In this document: positions 17,236-25,176 of the stretch, piece after piece
Position numbering within the stretch: the stretch's first letter is position 1
Layout of the letters: each line of letters starts with the position of its first letter
NCBI GenBank assembly: GCA_023247275.1
Contig: JAHFGT010000019.1
Span: 1-36,829, forward strand
Reading direction: 5' to 3'
Source of the DNA: Candidatus Omnitrophota bacterium
GTDB lineage: Bacteria; Omnitrophota; Gorgyraeia; Aquiviventales; Aquiviventaceae
DNA length: 36,829 nucleotides
Notes under the pieces: generated by a model
Seen by the model: the letters and a program-made list of their open reading frames with translations, nothing else
Databases searched by the model: none
What the model was told of the DNA's origin: nothing
Translations under genes and position numbers: made by a program

Positions 17236-18138
17236 CGGACGGCGCTGACGCAGATACGCCTGCAGCGCGTCGTCCCATGGTCGCAGTATCTCCTTCAGTG
17301 AGGCGGGTACGTTGATGGTGTCCAGCACGGCATAGCGCGGCCGATGGGCCGGCCGTTGGTGCGCCGCCATCGGGATCGGTTTGATCAGGTCTTTCGACCC
17401 GTGGAGCAGCTCCACCACACGCTCGGCAAATGTCACCCGACTGCAGCCGCCAGCGTTCACCAGATGATACACGCGCGGCCCGGTCAAGCTGCCTGAGTCG
17501 AGCACGTGCAGACTCAGCTGGGCCATCGCCGCGGCCAGATCCTCGGTATAGGTGGGCGAGGTCTGCTGGTCGCTCCACGCCTCGACCGGCTCACCCGCCG
17601 TTGTCCGCGCGACAATATGATCGCAGTAGTTCAGTCGCCCCGGGCCGTACAGCGTGCTGGTTCTGACGACGATCGATCGCGCATAGCCGAGCGCGTGCCG
17701 CTCGCTCTCCAATTTCGTGCGGCCGTACGTATTCACCGGAGCGGGGAGATCCGATTCCACATAGGGACGCCGCTGAGCCCCATCGAACACATGATCGGTG
17801 CTCAGCGCGATCAACAGCGCAGGCCGTTCGCCGTTGGCCTTCAGGGCTTCGACCAGGTTTGCGGTGGCCTGCACGTTCATCGCGCGCGCGAGCTGCGGCT
17901 CTTCTTCACATCGATCCACATCGCTCAACGCCTGCGCGTGCACGACCAGCTCTGGCCGGACAGTCGCCACGAGCTGCGCGACGTCCTGGGCATGTCGCAG
18001 ATCACAGCGCCAATGCTGACCGACCGAGGTGGCGTGGGGTGGGGTGCGAGATACGCCGACAACCTCACCGAATGGCGCCAGATGTCGACCCAGCGCCGGA
18101 CCCAGCAGACCGGTTGAGCCAGTGATAAGGATCTTCAC
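17203..18138 (-). CDS. rmlD: dTDP-4-dehydrorhamnose reductase
   Basis: This 311-aa reductase makes dTDP-L-rhamnose from dTDP-4-keto-rhamnose with NAD(P)H. The GxxGxxG motif is in MKILITGSTGLLGPAL. HAQALSDVDRCEEEP matches the RmlD NA(A/L)T.VD.CE region. ALSTDHVFDG is the active-site strand, and NTYGRTKLESE holds the Tyr/Lys pair. The start is GTG at 18138 with GGAG 7 bases upstream, and it lies 74 bases inside the rmlB reading frame. The last dozen or so residues (PFGFAQDGVLR) come from a palindromic repeat and are unlike the family, so the natural C-terminus has been replaced. The stop overlaps the WbpA-like start as ATGA. Confidence 0.92.
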   Translation of the reverse strand: MKILITGSTGLLGPALGRHLAPFGEVVGVSRTPPHATSVGQHWRCDLRHAQDVAQLVATVRPELVVHAQALSDVDRCEEEPQLARAMNVQATANLVEALKANGERPALLIALSTDHVFDGAQRRPYVESDLPAPVNTYGRTKLESERHALGYARSIVVRTSTLYGPGRLNYCDHIVARTTAGEPVEAWSDQQTSPTYTEDLAAAMAQLSLHVLDSGSLTGPRVYHLVNAGGCSRVTFAERVVELLHGSKDLIKPIPMAAHQRPAHRPRYAVLDTINVPASLKEILRPWDDALQAYLRQRRPFGFAQDGVLR

Positions 18139-19099
18139 GTAAACGCTCCGTCAATGGACGCCACCACGCTGGATGAGCCTGATACCAGGTGATCGTCTCT
18201 GCCAACCCGTGCTCAAATGGCACCGATGGCGCCCAACCCAACTGGCGCAGCCGGGTATCATCCATCGCATACCGACGATCATGCCCAGGCCGGTCCGCCA
18301 CGAACTCGATCAGGGCTGGCGAGCGTCGCAACTGTGCGAGGATCTGCGTCGCCGTGTCGTAGTTGGTCTGGTCCTGCCCGCCAGCGATGTTGTACACGCC
18401 GCCGATTGTCCCGCGTTCGATCACGGTCTGAATCGCTCGACACACATCGGTCACGAACAGCCAGGAGCGTTGTTGCTGCCCATCCCCGTACAGTGGGATG
18501 GGCTGCTCCTGACTCGCGCGGGTAATCGTCAGCGGAATGAATTTCTCTGGAAATTGGCCCGGGCCGAAAATATTCGTCGGACGCACCACGATGGTCGGCA
18601 ACCCATAGGTGTGCTGGTAGGCCTGCACCAACAAATCAGCCGCGGCCTTACTCGCGGCGTACGGGCTGCGGGGCGACAACAACGCCTGCTCGGTCACCGC
18701 GCCGTCTACGATTGGGCCGTACACTTCATCCGTACTGACGTGCACGAACCGGCTGACGTTTGCGGCGAGCGCAGCGTGCAACAACCCGGCGGTTCCCTGG
18801 ACATTGGTTCGAAGAAACGGCTCGGCATCGGTGATCGACCGATCCACGTGCGTCTCGGCAGCAAAATGCACGATGAGCTGGCATCCGCGCAGCGCCTCAC
18901 GGACCTGGTCCACCTCGTTGAGATCGGCCTGAACAAATCGATAGTGGGGATGCTGATCGACATCAGCCAGCCGGCCGAGCGACCCGGCATAGGTCAGACC
19001 ATCCAGATTGATGACCTCATCAGCCGGCGCGTACGCCAACCACGAGCGGATGAAGTGCGCGCCAATAAACCCAGCACCCCCGGTCACAAGGACGCGCAT
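18065..19099 (-). CDS. rmlB: dTDP-glucose 4,6-dehydratase
   Basis: This 344-aa enzyme dehydrates dTDP-glucose to the 4-keto-6-deoxy intermediate. It shows [40 protein letters not shown], the catalytic VSTDEVYG with the Thr/Asp/Glu triad, and SPYAASK. RPTNIFGPGQ and HDRRYAMD complete the RmlB signature. The start is ATG 19099, overlapping the rmlA stop as TGATG; a GTG lies one codon earlier. The C-terminus is unusual: after WWRPLTERL, where the family normally ends, about 25 residues rich in Gly and Ser run into rmlD in another frame. Confidence 0.95.
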   Translation of the reverse strand: MRVLVTGGAGFIGAHFIRSWLAYAPADEVINLDGLTYAGSLGRLADVDQHPHYRFVQADLNEVDQVREALRGCQLIVHFAAETHVDRSITDAEPFLRTNVQGTAGLLHAALAANVSRFVHVSTDEVYGPIVDGAVTEQALLSPRSPYAASKAAADLLVQAYQHTYGLPTIVVRPTNIFGPGQFPEKFIPLTITRASQEQPIPLYGDGQQQRSWLFVTDVCRAIQTVIERGTIGGVYNIAGGQDQTNYDTATQILAQLRRSPALIEFVADRPGHDRRYAMDDTRLRQLGWAPSVPFEHGLAETITWYQAHPAWWRPLTERLREDPYHWLNRSAGSGAGSTSGAIR

Positions 19100-19872
19100 C
19101 ACACGCAGGCCTGGCGCTTCGGGGCTTCGTGAGCGAGCGCCATCTCCCCTGCGGTGACCCGTTGCTCACGCACCAGCGTGGCGGCTCGGTAGAGCGTCTC
19201 TGGCAACCCGGCATCGGTCCACCAGCCCTCAAGCCGGTCATAGCGCATCTGGCCGCGATCAATATAGGTATTGTTCACGTCGGTGATCTCCAGCTCCCCA
19301 CGCCCTGAGGGGCGCAGGGTACGGATAATATCGAACACGGTCGCATCGTACATATAGATTCCCGTCACCACGTAGCGTGATGGCGGATCAGTCGGTTTCT
19401 CCTCAATCCGCACGATCTGCTCCCCGGACAGTTTCACGACCCCAAATCGCCATGGGTCGTCCACTTCTTTGAGCAAGAGGCGTGCCCCCTGCCCCTGGGC
19501 CGCGAAGCGTTCCACGTATGGCCGAATGCTGTGTTCAACGATGTTATCGCCCAGGACCACGACCAGCGGTTGCCCGGCCGCGAAATGTTCCGCCAAGCTC
19601 AGCGCCTCGGCGATTCCTCCTTCACCACGCTGGTAGGTGTAGTCCAGGTGCTTCAGACCAAATTCGGCTCCGTTGCCGAGCAGTCGGAGAAACTCCCCCG
19701 CATGCGCGCCACCGGTCACAATCAAGATCTCGGTCAATCCAGCATCGACCAGGGTGCGGATGGGGTAATAAATCATCGGCTGGTCGTAGATGGGCAGCAG
19801 ATGCTTGTTGGTGATCCGCGTCAGCGGCTCCAGCCGTTTGCCCAGCCCACCAGCCAGTACCACACCTTTCAT
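19099..19872 (-). CDS. rmlA: Glucose-1-phosphate thymidylyltransferase (short RmlA type)
   Basis: This 257-aa nucleotidyltransferase joins dTTP and glucose-1-phosphate to give dTDP-glucose, the first step of the rhamnose pathway. It begins MKGVVLAGGLGKRLEPLT with the nucleotide loop, then NKHLLPIYDQPMIYYP. VVLGDNIVE carries the metal-binding Asp, and GVVKLSGEQIVRIEEKP and VVTGIYMYD follow. GRGELEITDVNNTYI is diagnostic for this family. It is shorter than the E. coli type (about 290), which fits the short allosteric-poor branch. It lies 34 bases after the rmlC-like gene and overlaps rmlB as TGATG. Confidence 0.93.
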   Translation of the reverse strand: MKGVVLAGGLGKRLEPLTRITNKHLLPIYDQPMIYYPIRTLVDAGLTEILIVTGGAHAGEFLRLLGNGAEFGLKHLDYTYQRGEGGIAEALSLAEHFAAGQPLVVVLGDNIVEHSIRPYVERFAAQGQGARLLLKEVDDPWRFGVVKLSGEQIVRIEEKPTDPPSRYVVTGIYMYDATVFDIIRTLRPSGRGELEITDVNNTYIDRGQMRYDRLEGWWTDAGLPETLYRAATLVREQRVTAGEMALAHEAPKRQACV

Positions 19873-19906
19873 GACAATCTTGGTGTGCGGGGTACCGAGC
19901 TGTTCA

Positions 19907-20404
19907 TCATCCGTTCTTCCTTGCCCAGTCGTACGGAATCTCTGAGGTGTGCGGATCCAGCCGATACTCGTCTGGTTGCGTGTGGTGGTACGGCTCGGTG
20001 GGGATATTGATCACCATCGCCTCAGGCGCGGTCAATCCCTTGAATCCATGGTACACGCCGGCTGGGATCTGCACTAAGAGCGGATGATGGATCCCAATGA
20101 AAAACTCATTGAGTTGCCCCTGTGTTGCTGAACCTGGTCGGTGGTCGTACGCGACCAACTTGATCATGCCGCTGACGCAGACGAAATTGTCGACCTGCTG
20201 CTTGTGATAGTGCCACCCCTTGACCACCCCCTCGGCCACCGTGGTGCAGTAGACCTGCCCAAACTGCTGGAAGATGGCCTCATCACGACGAAGCATCTCG
20301 AACAATCGCCCGCGTTCATCCGGAATGACGCGTAGCGGCTTCACCCGAACTCCGTCAATCAGTTGCGCCACCGCCGCCACAGACTTGGAGGAGGTTGGAC
20401 CCAT
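19907..20404 (-). CDS. Divergent dTDP-4-dehydrorhamnose 3,5-epimerase-family cupin (RmlC-like)
   Basis: This 165-aa cupin of the RmlC family is probably the 3,5-epimerase of the rhamnose branch, given that rmlA, rmlB and rmlD follow it. It begins with an unrelated stretch, then IDGVRVKPLRVIPDERGRLF. Next comes VKGWHYHKQQVDNF, where classic RmlC has RGLHYQ, and then GSATQGQLNEFFIG and IPAGVYHGFKGL. The first catalytic His is kept. The Lys and some other residues of the classic active site are not obvious at the expected places. It may therefore make a related sugar. Its start overlaps the ugd stop as TGATG. Confidence 0.82.
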   Translation of the reverse strand: MGPTSSKSVAAVAQLIDGVRVKPLRVIPDERGRLFEMLRRDEAIFQQFGQVYCTTVAEGVVKGWHYHKQQVDNFVCVSGMIKLVAYDHRPGSATQGQLNEFFIGIHHPLLVQIPAGVYHGFKGLTAPEAMVINIPTEPYHHTQPDEYRLDPHTSEIPYDWARKNG

Positions 20405-21726
20405 CAGACCGGCCCTCGATGACCGCTGCCCACACGCCCGCGGCCGACGCCGAGGTACCGAAACCCGAGCGATTTCAATCGTTGCGGATCATAGATGTTC
20501 CGGCCGTCGACAATCAGTGGTTGCCGCATCAAGGCCTTGATCCGCCTGAAGTCGAGTTCTTTAAATTCGTTCCACTCGGTCAGGACCGCCAAGCAATCGG
20601 CGCCGCGCGCCGCGTCGTAGGCGGTCCGACACAAGCTTACTCCCGGGAGGAGGGTCGTCGCCTCATGGTGCGCCTGCGGGTCAAACGCTTGCACCGTCGC
20701 ACCCTCTTCTTGAAGATATTTGATCACGTCGATCGCTGGGGCGTACCGCATGTCGTCGGTGTTCGGCTTAAACGCCAGCCCTAATACGCCGATGGTCTTG
20801 TGCTTCACGACCCACAGCGCCTGCTGAATTTTGATGGCGAAGCTGCGCTTCTGCTCCTCATTGATATTGCGCACCGCCTTGAGCAGCTCAAAATTGTAGC
20901 CGAGCTGTTCTGAGATCTTGATGAAAGCTTCGAGGTCTTTGGGAAAACAAAACCCACCAAAGCCTGCCCCAGCATTTAAAAACGCTCGACCGATCCGCGG
21001 ATCCAGACCCATCCCGGCGGCGACTTGCTCCACATCGGCGCCGCACCGCTCGCAGACCTGTGCGACCGCGTTGATGAAGGAAATTTTCATCGACAAGAAG
21101 GAATTCGAGGCGTGCTTGATCAGCTCGGCGCTATTCATATCGGTCACGACAATCGGCGCGCCAAGGGGTTTGTACAGCTCGATCAACAGCCGCTTCGCGC
21201 GCACGCTCTGCACGCCAATCACGACCCGATCCGGTTTCATGAAGTCCTGGATCGCGGTGCCCTCGCGAAGAAATTCTGGGTTGGAGGCCACGTCAAAGAC
21301 GTGTTTGCGTTTGAGATACGTTTTGATGGTGTGCGCCACCCATTGGCCGGTCTGCACCGGCACGGTGGACTTTTCAACGATCAGCCGATACCCGTCCAAA
21401 TGTTCAGCAATGGCGCGGGCCACCGTATCGACATAGGCCAAATCCGCCTCACCACTGGCCTTCTGCGGCGTGCCGACCGCGATAAAGATGATGGTCGATT
21501 TCGCAACTGCGTCCTTCATCGAGGTCGTAAAGTGTAACCGATGTTCCCGCACGCCGCGTTCAACAAGCTCTTCCAATCCTGGCTCGTAGTACGGCATGAT
21601 CCCGCGCTTGAGCTTGGCGATTCGGCGGGCATCGTTGTCCATCATCACGACCGAGTGGCCGAGGTCAGCGAAGCAGGCCCCGGTCACCAGCCCCACATGC
21701 CCTGCACCAACGACACTCACGTCCAT
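20404..21726 (-). CDS. ugd: UDP-glucose 6-dehydrogenase
   Basis: This 440-aa enzyme oxidises UDP-glucose to UDP-glucuronate with 2 NAD+. It has VSVVGAGHVGLVTGACFADL, PYYEPGLEEL and VGTPQKASGEADL (the Ugd form). EKSTVPVQTG and SNPEFLREGTAI follow, then the active Cys in GFGGFCFPKDLEAF. LGLAFKPNTDDMR marks the C-terminal domain. The Met at 21726 gives the usual Ugd N-terminus; an upstream ATG at 21771 would add 15 residues, and both lie downstream of the mapped promoter. It heads the locus: UDP-GlcA feeds the UDP-xylose synthase at 12291. The last residues (RGRVGSGHRGPV) extend beyond the family. Confidence 0.93.
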   Translation of the reverse strand: MDVSVVGAGHVGLVTGACFADLGHSVVMMDNDARRIAKLKRGIMPYYEPGLEELVERGVREHRLHFTTSMKDAVAKSTIIFIAVGTPQKASGEADLAYVDTVARAIAEHLDGYRLIVEKSTVPVQTGQWVAHTIKTYLKRKHVFDVASNPEFLREGTAIQDFMKPDRVVIGVQSVRAKRLLIELYKPLGAPIVVTDMNSAELIKHASNSFLSMKISFINAVAQVCERCGADVEQVAAGMGLDPRIGRAFLNAGAGFGGFCFPKDLEAFIKISEQLGYNFELLKAVRNINEEQKRSFAIKIQQALWVVKHKTIGVLGLAFKPNTDDMRYAPAIDVIKYLQEEGATVQAFDPQAHHEATTLLPGVSLCRTAYDAARGADCLAVLTEWNEFKELDFRRIKALMRQPLIVDGRNIYDPQRLKSLGFRYLGVGRGRVGSGHRGPV

Positions 21727-21808
21727 CAGCACCGATCGGAAGTCATCGCTTCGTTTGGGAAGCTCAGCCATCGAGGGGAAAACCCTGTTGGGGAGAGAAC
21801 TGGTGACA

Positions 21809-21837
21809 ATTATACGGGGGACCTTGTTGGGCTGCAA
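21809..21837 (-). promoter_or_regulatory. Putative promoter of the ugd/rml polysaccharide operon
   Basis: On the minus strand a perfect -10 TATAAT (21814-21809) is preceded after exactly 17 bases by TTGCAG (21837-21832), which keeps TTG of the -35 consensus. Transcription would begin near 21802, about 30 bases before the ATG at 21771 and 75 before the ATG at 21726. It is the best promoter I see ahead of the polysaccharide genes. Confidence 0.6.
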
Positions 21838-21996
21838 CTTCTTGAGCGAAGCGCTAGTGCCGTTTCAACGCTTCGCGCTGAAGCTCACCGAACGGTCCAG
21901 CGAAAAGTGCTCGGGCTCTTCTTACGGGTACGATGAGCCTGGTGAAGTTGGAACGGTCCTACAGACGCCCCCGATTGAATCTGACCAGTGGGCGCA

Positions 21997-22035
21997 TTGA
22001 CCCTGAGCTGGTCGAAGGATGAGCGCAGTCGAAGA
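21997..22035. repeat. Degenerate copy of the TTCGAC/CTCAGG palindromic repeat
   Basis: The plus strand reads TTGACCCTGAGCTGGTCGAAGG followed by ATGAGCGCAGTCGAAGAG. It has the CCTGAGC...GTCGAAG half-sites of the repeat seen intact at 17197-17235, but the two arms are now in the same order rather than forming a clean hairpin. It lies in the spacer downstream of lptD. Confidence 0.55.
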
Positions 22036-22050
22036 GTCACCCCTCGACGC

Positions 22051-22070
22051 GCCCCGCCGCTTGGCGGGGC
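22051..22070. repeat. Perfect 8-bp GC stem-loop downstream of lptD
   Basis: GCCCCGCC at 22051-22058 pairs fully with GGCGGGGC at 22063-22070 over a 4-base loop. On the minus strand it would form about 55-75 bases past the lptD stop. No T-tract follows in either direction, so it is a strong RNA hairpin but not a canonical terminator. Confidence 0.6.
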
Positions 22071-22124
22071 TTGCTCGGGGTCAATGGAACCCTCCCGAAT
22101 GTTCATCTGCATGGATGGTTCCAT

Positions 22125-25100
22125 TTAGTGCGGACGAGCCAACGGAGAGAATGGGCTGTCCTGGGAATCGATTTTGGGTTGATGGTAGCTCTTGCCCGTT
22201 CCGAGCGGCATGTCAGGATAGGCCTTGAGCGTGAGGAGGAAAAACAGCTCTTCACCGAATTCGCGGTCCACGCGGTACACGAACTCGCCGATCCAATCGT
22301 GGAGATCTCGTCGGAGGCGGTATTGGAACTCCCGGAGATTCGCGAATCGTTTGGCGCCTCCTCTAGCGACTTCCTTCTCGGTGAATCGCTGAAAAGTTCC
22401 GAGTTCCCACTTGTCGCTCAGGCGCCAGTCCCACTGGAGGACATCCTCGGTCTTGCTGTTGTTGCCATAGGCTCGACGCAGCCCAAGATACCATTGCCCT
22501 TGCGGCAGGAGAAAATCGACCGCGGCCTCGGGTTCGGCTTGAAATTCCAGATGTCGTGGGGCTTGGATATCTGCTGCGTGCTCAGCTAAGGGGTCGCCCC
22601 GACCGCCGACGATGACCATGTCGACGTTCCAGGCTGGGATCCGCTCCTCCTGCACCCCTGGCATGAAATGGCTCAGCACGGTCCAATCGGTCTCCAGCCG
22701 CATCCAAGGCCACGGGAACGTCTCCAGATCGAATTTCCAATCCCCGTATCGACCGCCCTGCTTGTTGGTCGTGCCGCGGAACGTGTACGGCGCTGAAATC
22801 AGAAACCGCGCCAAGTCAACGCTGCGCCAACTTTTGGCGACGAGCCGTTTGGTCTGGAGCTTATTTTCCAGTCCCAATTTTGCTTCGTTGGTCGTGGTAG
22901 CTGCGAGGGGGAAACTGAGCAGATCGTTCGCAACGGTCGGGCGGTGGATGTAGTTGTAGGCGACCGTCGGCGTCACGACGTGCCGAAGCCGATTGATGTT
23001 CAGGCCCATCACGTTGGTGGTCGTCGAGAACAAGCGGAACAGTTTCAAGCTGGCATCGGCTCCAGTGGAGAACTGCCCGCTGAACAAATTCCGTTGCCCT
23101 TGCGGTCGTTCTGCCCCACCCTGCTTATCCTTCGTATAGAACGCTTGTTGAACGGTCGCTCGCGGCGTGAGTTCGATCGGCCGTAGGAGCGACATCGCGT
23201 AGCTGAAACCTTGGGACCAGTCCGCTCGAACGATATCGGTATCCACTTCGGTATGCGCACCTTTCGCATTCAGGCTCGCAAACCCCGCTGAGGAGGAATT
23301 GTAGAAATTGGTATCGGCGATGCGACGGCTGGTGGAACTCACGTTAAGCACCACCCCTTCATTCTGCCCCATGAATCGGTTCACCCGCTTCAACGCCTCG
23401 CCGGTCACCGTGAAATCCTGGTTGCTCTTCACCAGCGACACGAACGTCTCCGGAGTGGTGTCGTCGTTGACATACTCTTCACGGAACAGCAGTTCCTTTC
23501 GAAAATCCTGATCGCTGTATTTCTGGAAATCGGTGACGACTCGGGTATCCGGATACAGTTTGAGCTGATGACGCCACAACACCCGGTATCGCTTCTGGGC
23601 GGCTCCTTTCGGCAGCGTTTCCTTCGGCCGGGTCATATTCTGCTCTTCGTTGTAGTACACCTTCAATAACCCGTTGCCAAGGGTTGGACTCTCCAGTTGA
23701 TGATCCACGCCGACCGCCCACCCGAAATACCGACGCCAGTCCAGCCGGAGCGCGCCTTTCTGCTTCGCTTCGACCCCGAACAGCGTCGGCAGTTCATACC
23801 GATATCCCATCAAGGCAAATTGGCCCCAGGGCTTTTTCTTGCCCGGGACAATGAAGAACGGTGTCTGCCGATCCGCCATGGTCATCCATGGCAGGTAGAT
23901 CAGGGGTAACTGATCGACCACCAGGGTCATATTCCGTACTCGCGCAATCCGTTCGTCGGCGAAGATGAGGGCCCGGCTGCCCCGGAATTGGAAGTGCGGC
24001 GGCTCTAACTCGCATGAGGTCAGGTAGCCTGGGGTGACTTCGTAGACGCCTTCTGCGATATCTTCGACGGTGCGCCCATGCTCATGCCAGGGTGGTGAGG
24101 TGATCGTGCCTTGCAGGAATCGGCCCTTTTTCGTGACGGGGTTGTAGTGCGCCATATCCCCGCGGAACACGTTCTGCCCCTGCTCGATTCGGACATGGCC
24201 TTCCGCATACAAGTCCTTCGTATCCGTGAATAGCGTGAGCTTATCGCATGTCATAAAGACATCGTCATAGACAACTTCGACGCTGCCTTGCGCTAGTGCC
24301 AATCGGCGCTCCGGCGACATCGTCATCTGCTCGGCTCGAATTTCCACAACACCGGGCTGCGCCGTCGCCGCATGCGCCAAACTGGGCGTCACGGTTTGTT
24401 GCGTCTGGGTTCGCGTGGCCACGATGACTGGCGCCAGCTCAACAGAGGGGGCGGCCGCTGAGCGACCGGTTGGCGATGGTGCACTGGACGGCGTGGTCGG
24501 AGTCGAAACGTTCGCTGGCGCTGGCTCAGGCTGCTCACTGACGGACGGGCTGGCTGGTGAAGCGCTCGGTTTCTCTGGCGACGGCTGGTGCGATGGCGTG
24601 ACGGGTGAGGCCGATGCTGGGCGAGACGGTTCTACGCGGTGCGATTCAGCAGCAGGCGGGCGGTGTGATTCGGGTGCGGCCAGGGCTGGTTGCGCGCGCG
24701 ATGGTTGTCGCTGGATCTGGTGTTGTCGCTGTTGGTCCCGCTGGGCTTGACGTTCCGACTCAGCGACCTGACGATCCCAGGCCTGTTGTTCGCGCTGAAA
24801 CTGTCGCTCGAGCGCCTTGGCCATGGCCGCTGACCGTCGCTGCGCTCGCTCTTCGTCCTGGAGCTTTGCCTTGAGCTGATTGGATTCTGCTTGGTTGAGC
24901 TGCTGGAATTGCGTGGGAGAGCCGAGCCGCACTTCACAGAGCGACCGGTACAACTCGGCTTGCGGATCTTGCGGTTGGAGGGCGAGCCAGGTCTGGATAA
25001 CCTCGAGGGCATCGTGATAGGCGCCCTGCTTGATCAACGCTTCAGCGTCTTTGCGATAGGTCGTCGCACGCTCGTCGGCCGGTGAATCGCTCGCCGCCAA

Positions 25101-25175
25101 CACCCACCTCGGGACGACGATGAAACCGACAATAAGCACCACCCAGACGACACTCCAGCGAACGGGTGCTGGCAA
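22125..25175 (-). CDS. lptD: LPS-assembly protein LptD with long N-terminal extension
   Basis: LptD is the outer-membrane beta-barrel that, with LptE, inserts lipopolysaccharide into the outer leaflet. I chose a TTG start at 25175, 1 base after the transaldolase stop, because it places a signal peptide at residues 1-28 (VVWVVLIVGFIVV, then WVLA|AS). A longer frame from 25295 overlaps the transaldolase gene by 119 bases. Residues 35-85 look like one or two TPR helices (AYHDALEVIQTWLALQP). Residues 90-155 are Gln/Arg/Glu-rich, likely coiled coil, and 156-275 are Pro/Ser/Ala-rich linker. The OstA/LptD-N jellyroll begins near 276 (VEIRAEQMTM, LYAEGHVRIEQG) and the barrel fills the rest. The periplasmic extension is far longer than in E. 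coli LptD. No lptE is seen. Confidence 0.88.
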   Translation of the reverse strand: MPAPVRWSVVWVVLIVGFIVVPRWVLAASDSPADERATTYRKDAEALIKQGAYHDALEVIQTWLALQPQDPQAELYRSLCEVRLGSPTQFQQLNQAESNQLKAKLQDEERAQRRSAAMAKALERQFQREQQAWDRQVAESERQAQRDQQRQHQIQRQPSRAQPALAAPESHRPPAAESHRVEPSRPASASPVTPSHQPSPEKPSASPASPSVSEQPEPAPANVSTPTTPSSAPSPTGRSAAAPSVELAPVIVATRTQTQQTVTPSLAHAATAQPGVVEIRAEQMTMSPERRLALAQGSVEVVYDDVFMTCDKLTLFTDTKDLYAEGHVRIEQGQNVFRGDMAHYNPVTKKGRFLQGTITSPPWHEHGRTVEDIAEGVYEVTPGYLTSCELEPPHFQFRGSRALIFADERIARVRNMTLVVDQLPLIYLPWMTMADRQTPFFIVPGKKKPWGQFALMGYRYELPTLFGVEAKQKGALRLDWRRYFGWAVGVDHQLESPTLGNGLLKVYYNEEQNMTRPKETLPKGAAQKRYRVLWRHQLKLYPDTRVVTDFQKYSDQDFRKELLFREEYVNDDTTPETFVSLVKSNQDFTVTGEALKRVNRFMGQNEGVVLNVSSTSRRIADTNFYNSSSAGFASLNAKGAHTEVDTDIVRADWSQGFSYAMSLLRPIELTPRATVQQAFYTKDKQGGAERPQGQRNLFSGQFSTGADASLKLFRLFSTTTNVMGLNINRLRHVVTPTVAYNYIHRPTVANDLLSFPLAATTTNEAKLGLENKLQTKRLVAKSWRSVDLARFLISAPYTFRGTTNKQGGRYGDWKFDLETFPWPWMRLETDWTVLSHFMPGVQEERIPAWNVDMVIVGGRGDPLAEHAADIQAPRHLEFQAEPEAAVDFLLPQGQWYLGLRRAYGNNSKTEDVLQWDWRLSDKWELGTFQRFTEKEVARGGAKRFANLREFQYRLRRDLHDWIGEFVYRVDREFGEELFFLLTLKAYPDMPLGTGKSYHQPKIDSQDSPFSPLARPH

Positions 25176-25176
25176 C

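Larger units (their letters stand above)
21838..22124. other. Non-coding spacer between lptD and ugd with several hairpins and a decayed repeat
   Basis: I see no gene here. It holds four structures. GCGAAGCG near 21845 pairs with CGCTTCGC near 21870. A degenerate TTCGAC..CTCAGG repeat lies at 21997-22035. A perfect 8-bp stem with GCTT loop lies at 22051-22070. A 9-bp stem with a 25-base loop lies at 22083-22125 and touches the lptD stop codon. None is followed by a clear T-run, so a Rho-independent terminator cannot be claimed, although the stems may help end or protect the lptD transcript. The short frames here encode repeat-like peptides only. Confidence 0.6.

Noticed and set aside
17207..17578. 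A 124-residue N-terminal extension of the WbpA-like dehydrogenase
   Set aside because: It lies entirely within rmlD and lacks family similarity; the ATG at 17206 with ATGA coupling fits both genes.
22051..22070. Rho-independent terminator for lptD
   Set aside because: The stem is perfect, but no run of T follows on either strand, so I list it only as a hairpin.
21885..22124. A 79-codon minus-strand frame downstream of lptD
   Set aside because: Its residues come from a repeat (RLRSSFDQLRVNA type) and hairpins in the spacer. No ribosome site or family match is visible.
24400..24760. Possible tandem repeat array in the Pro/Ser/Ala-rich part of lptD
   Set aside because: Composition is biased, but no regular repeat unit could be found by eye; it reads as a disordered protein linker.
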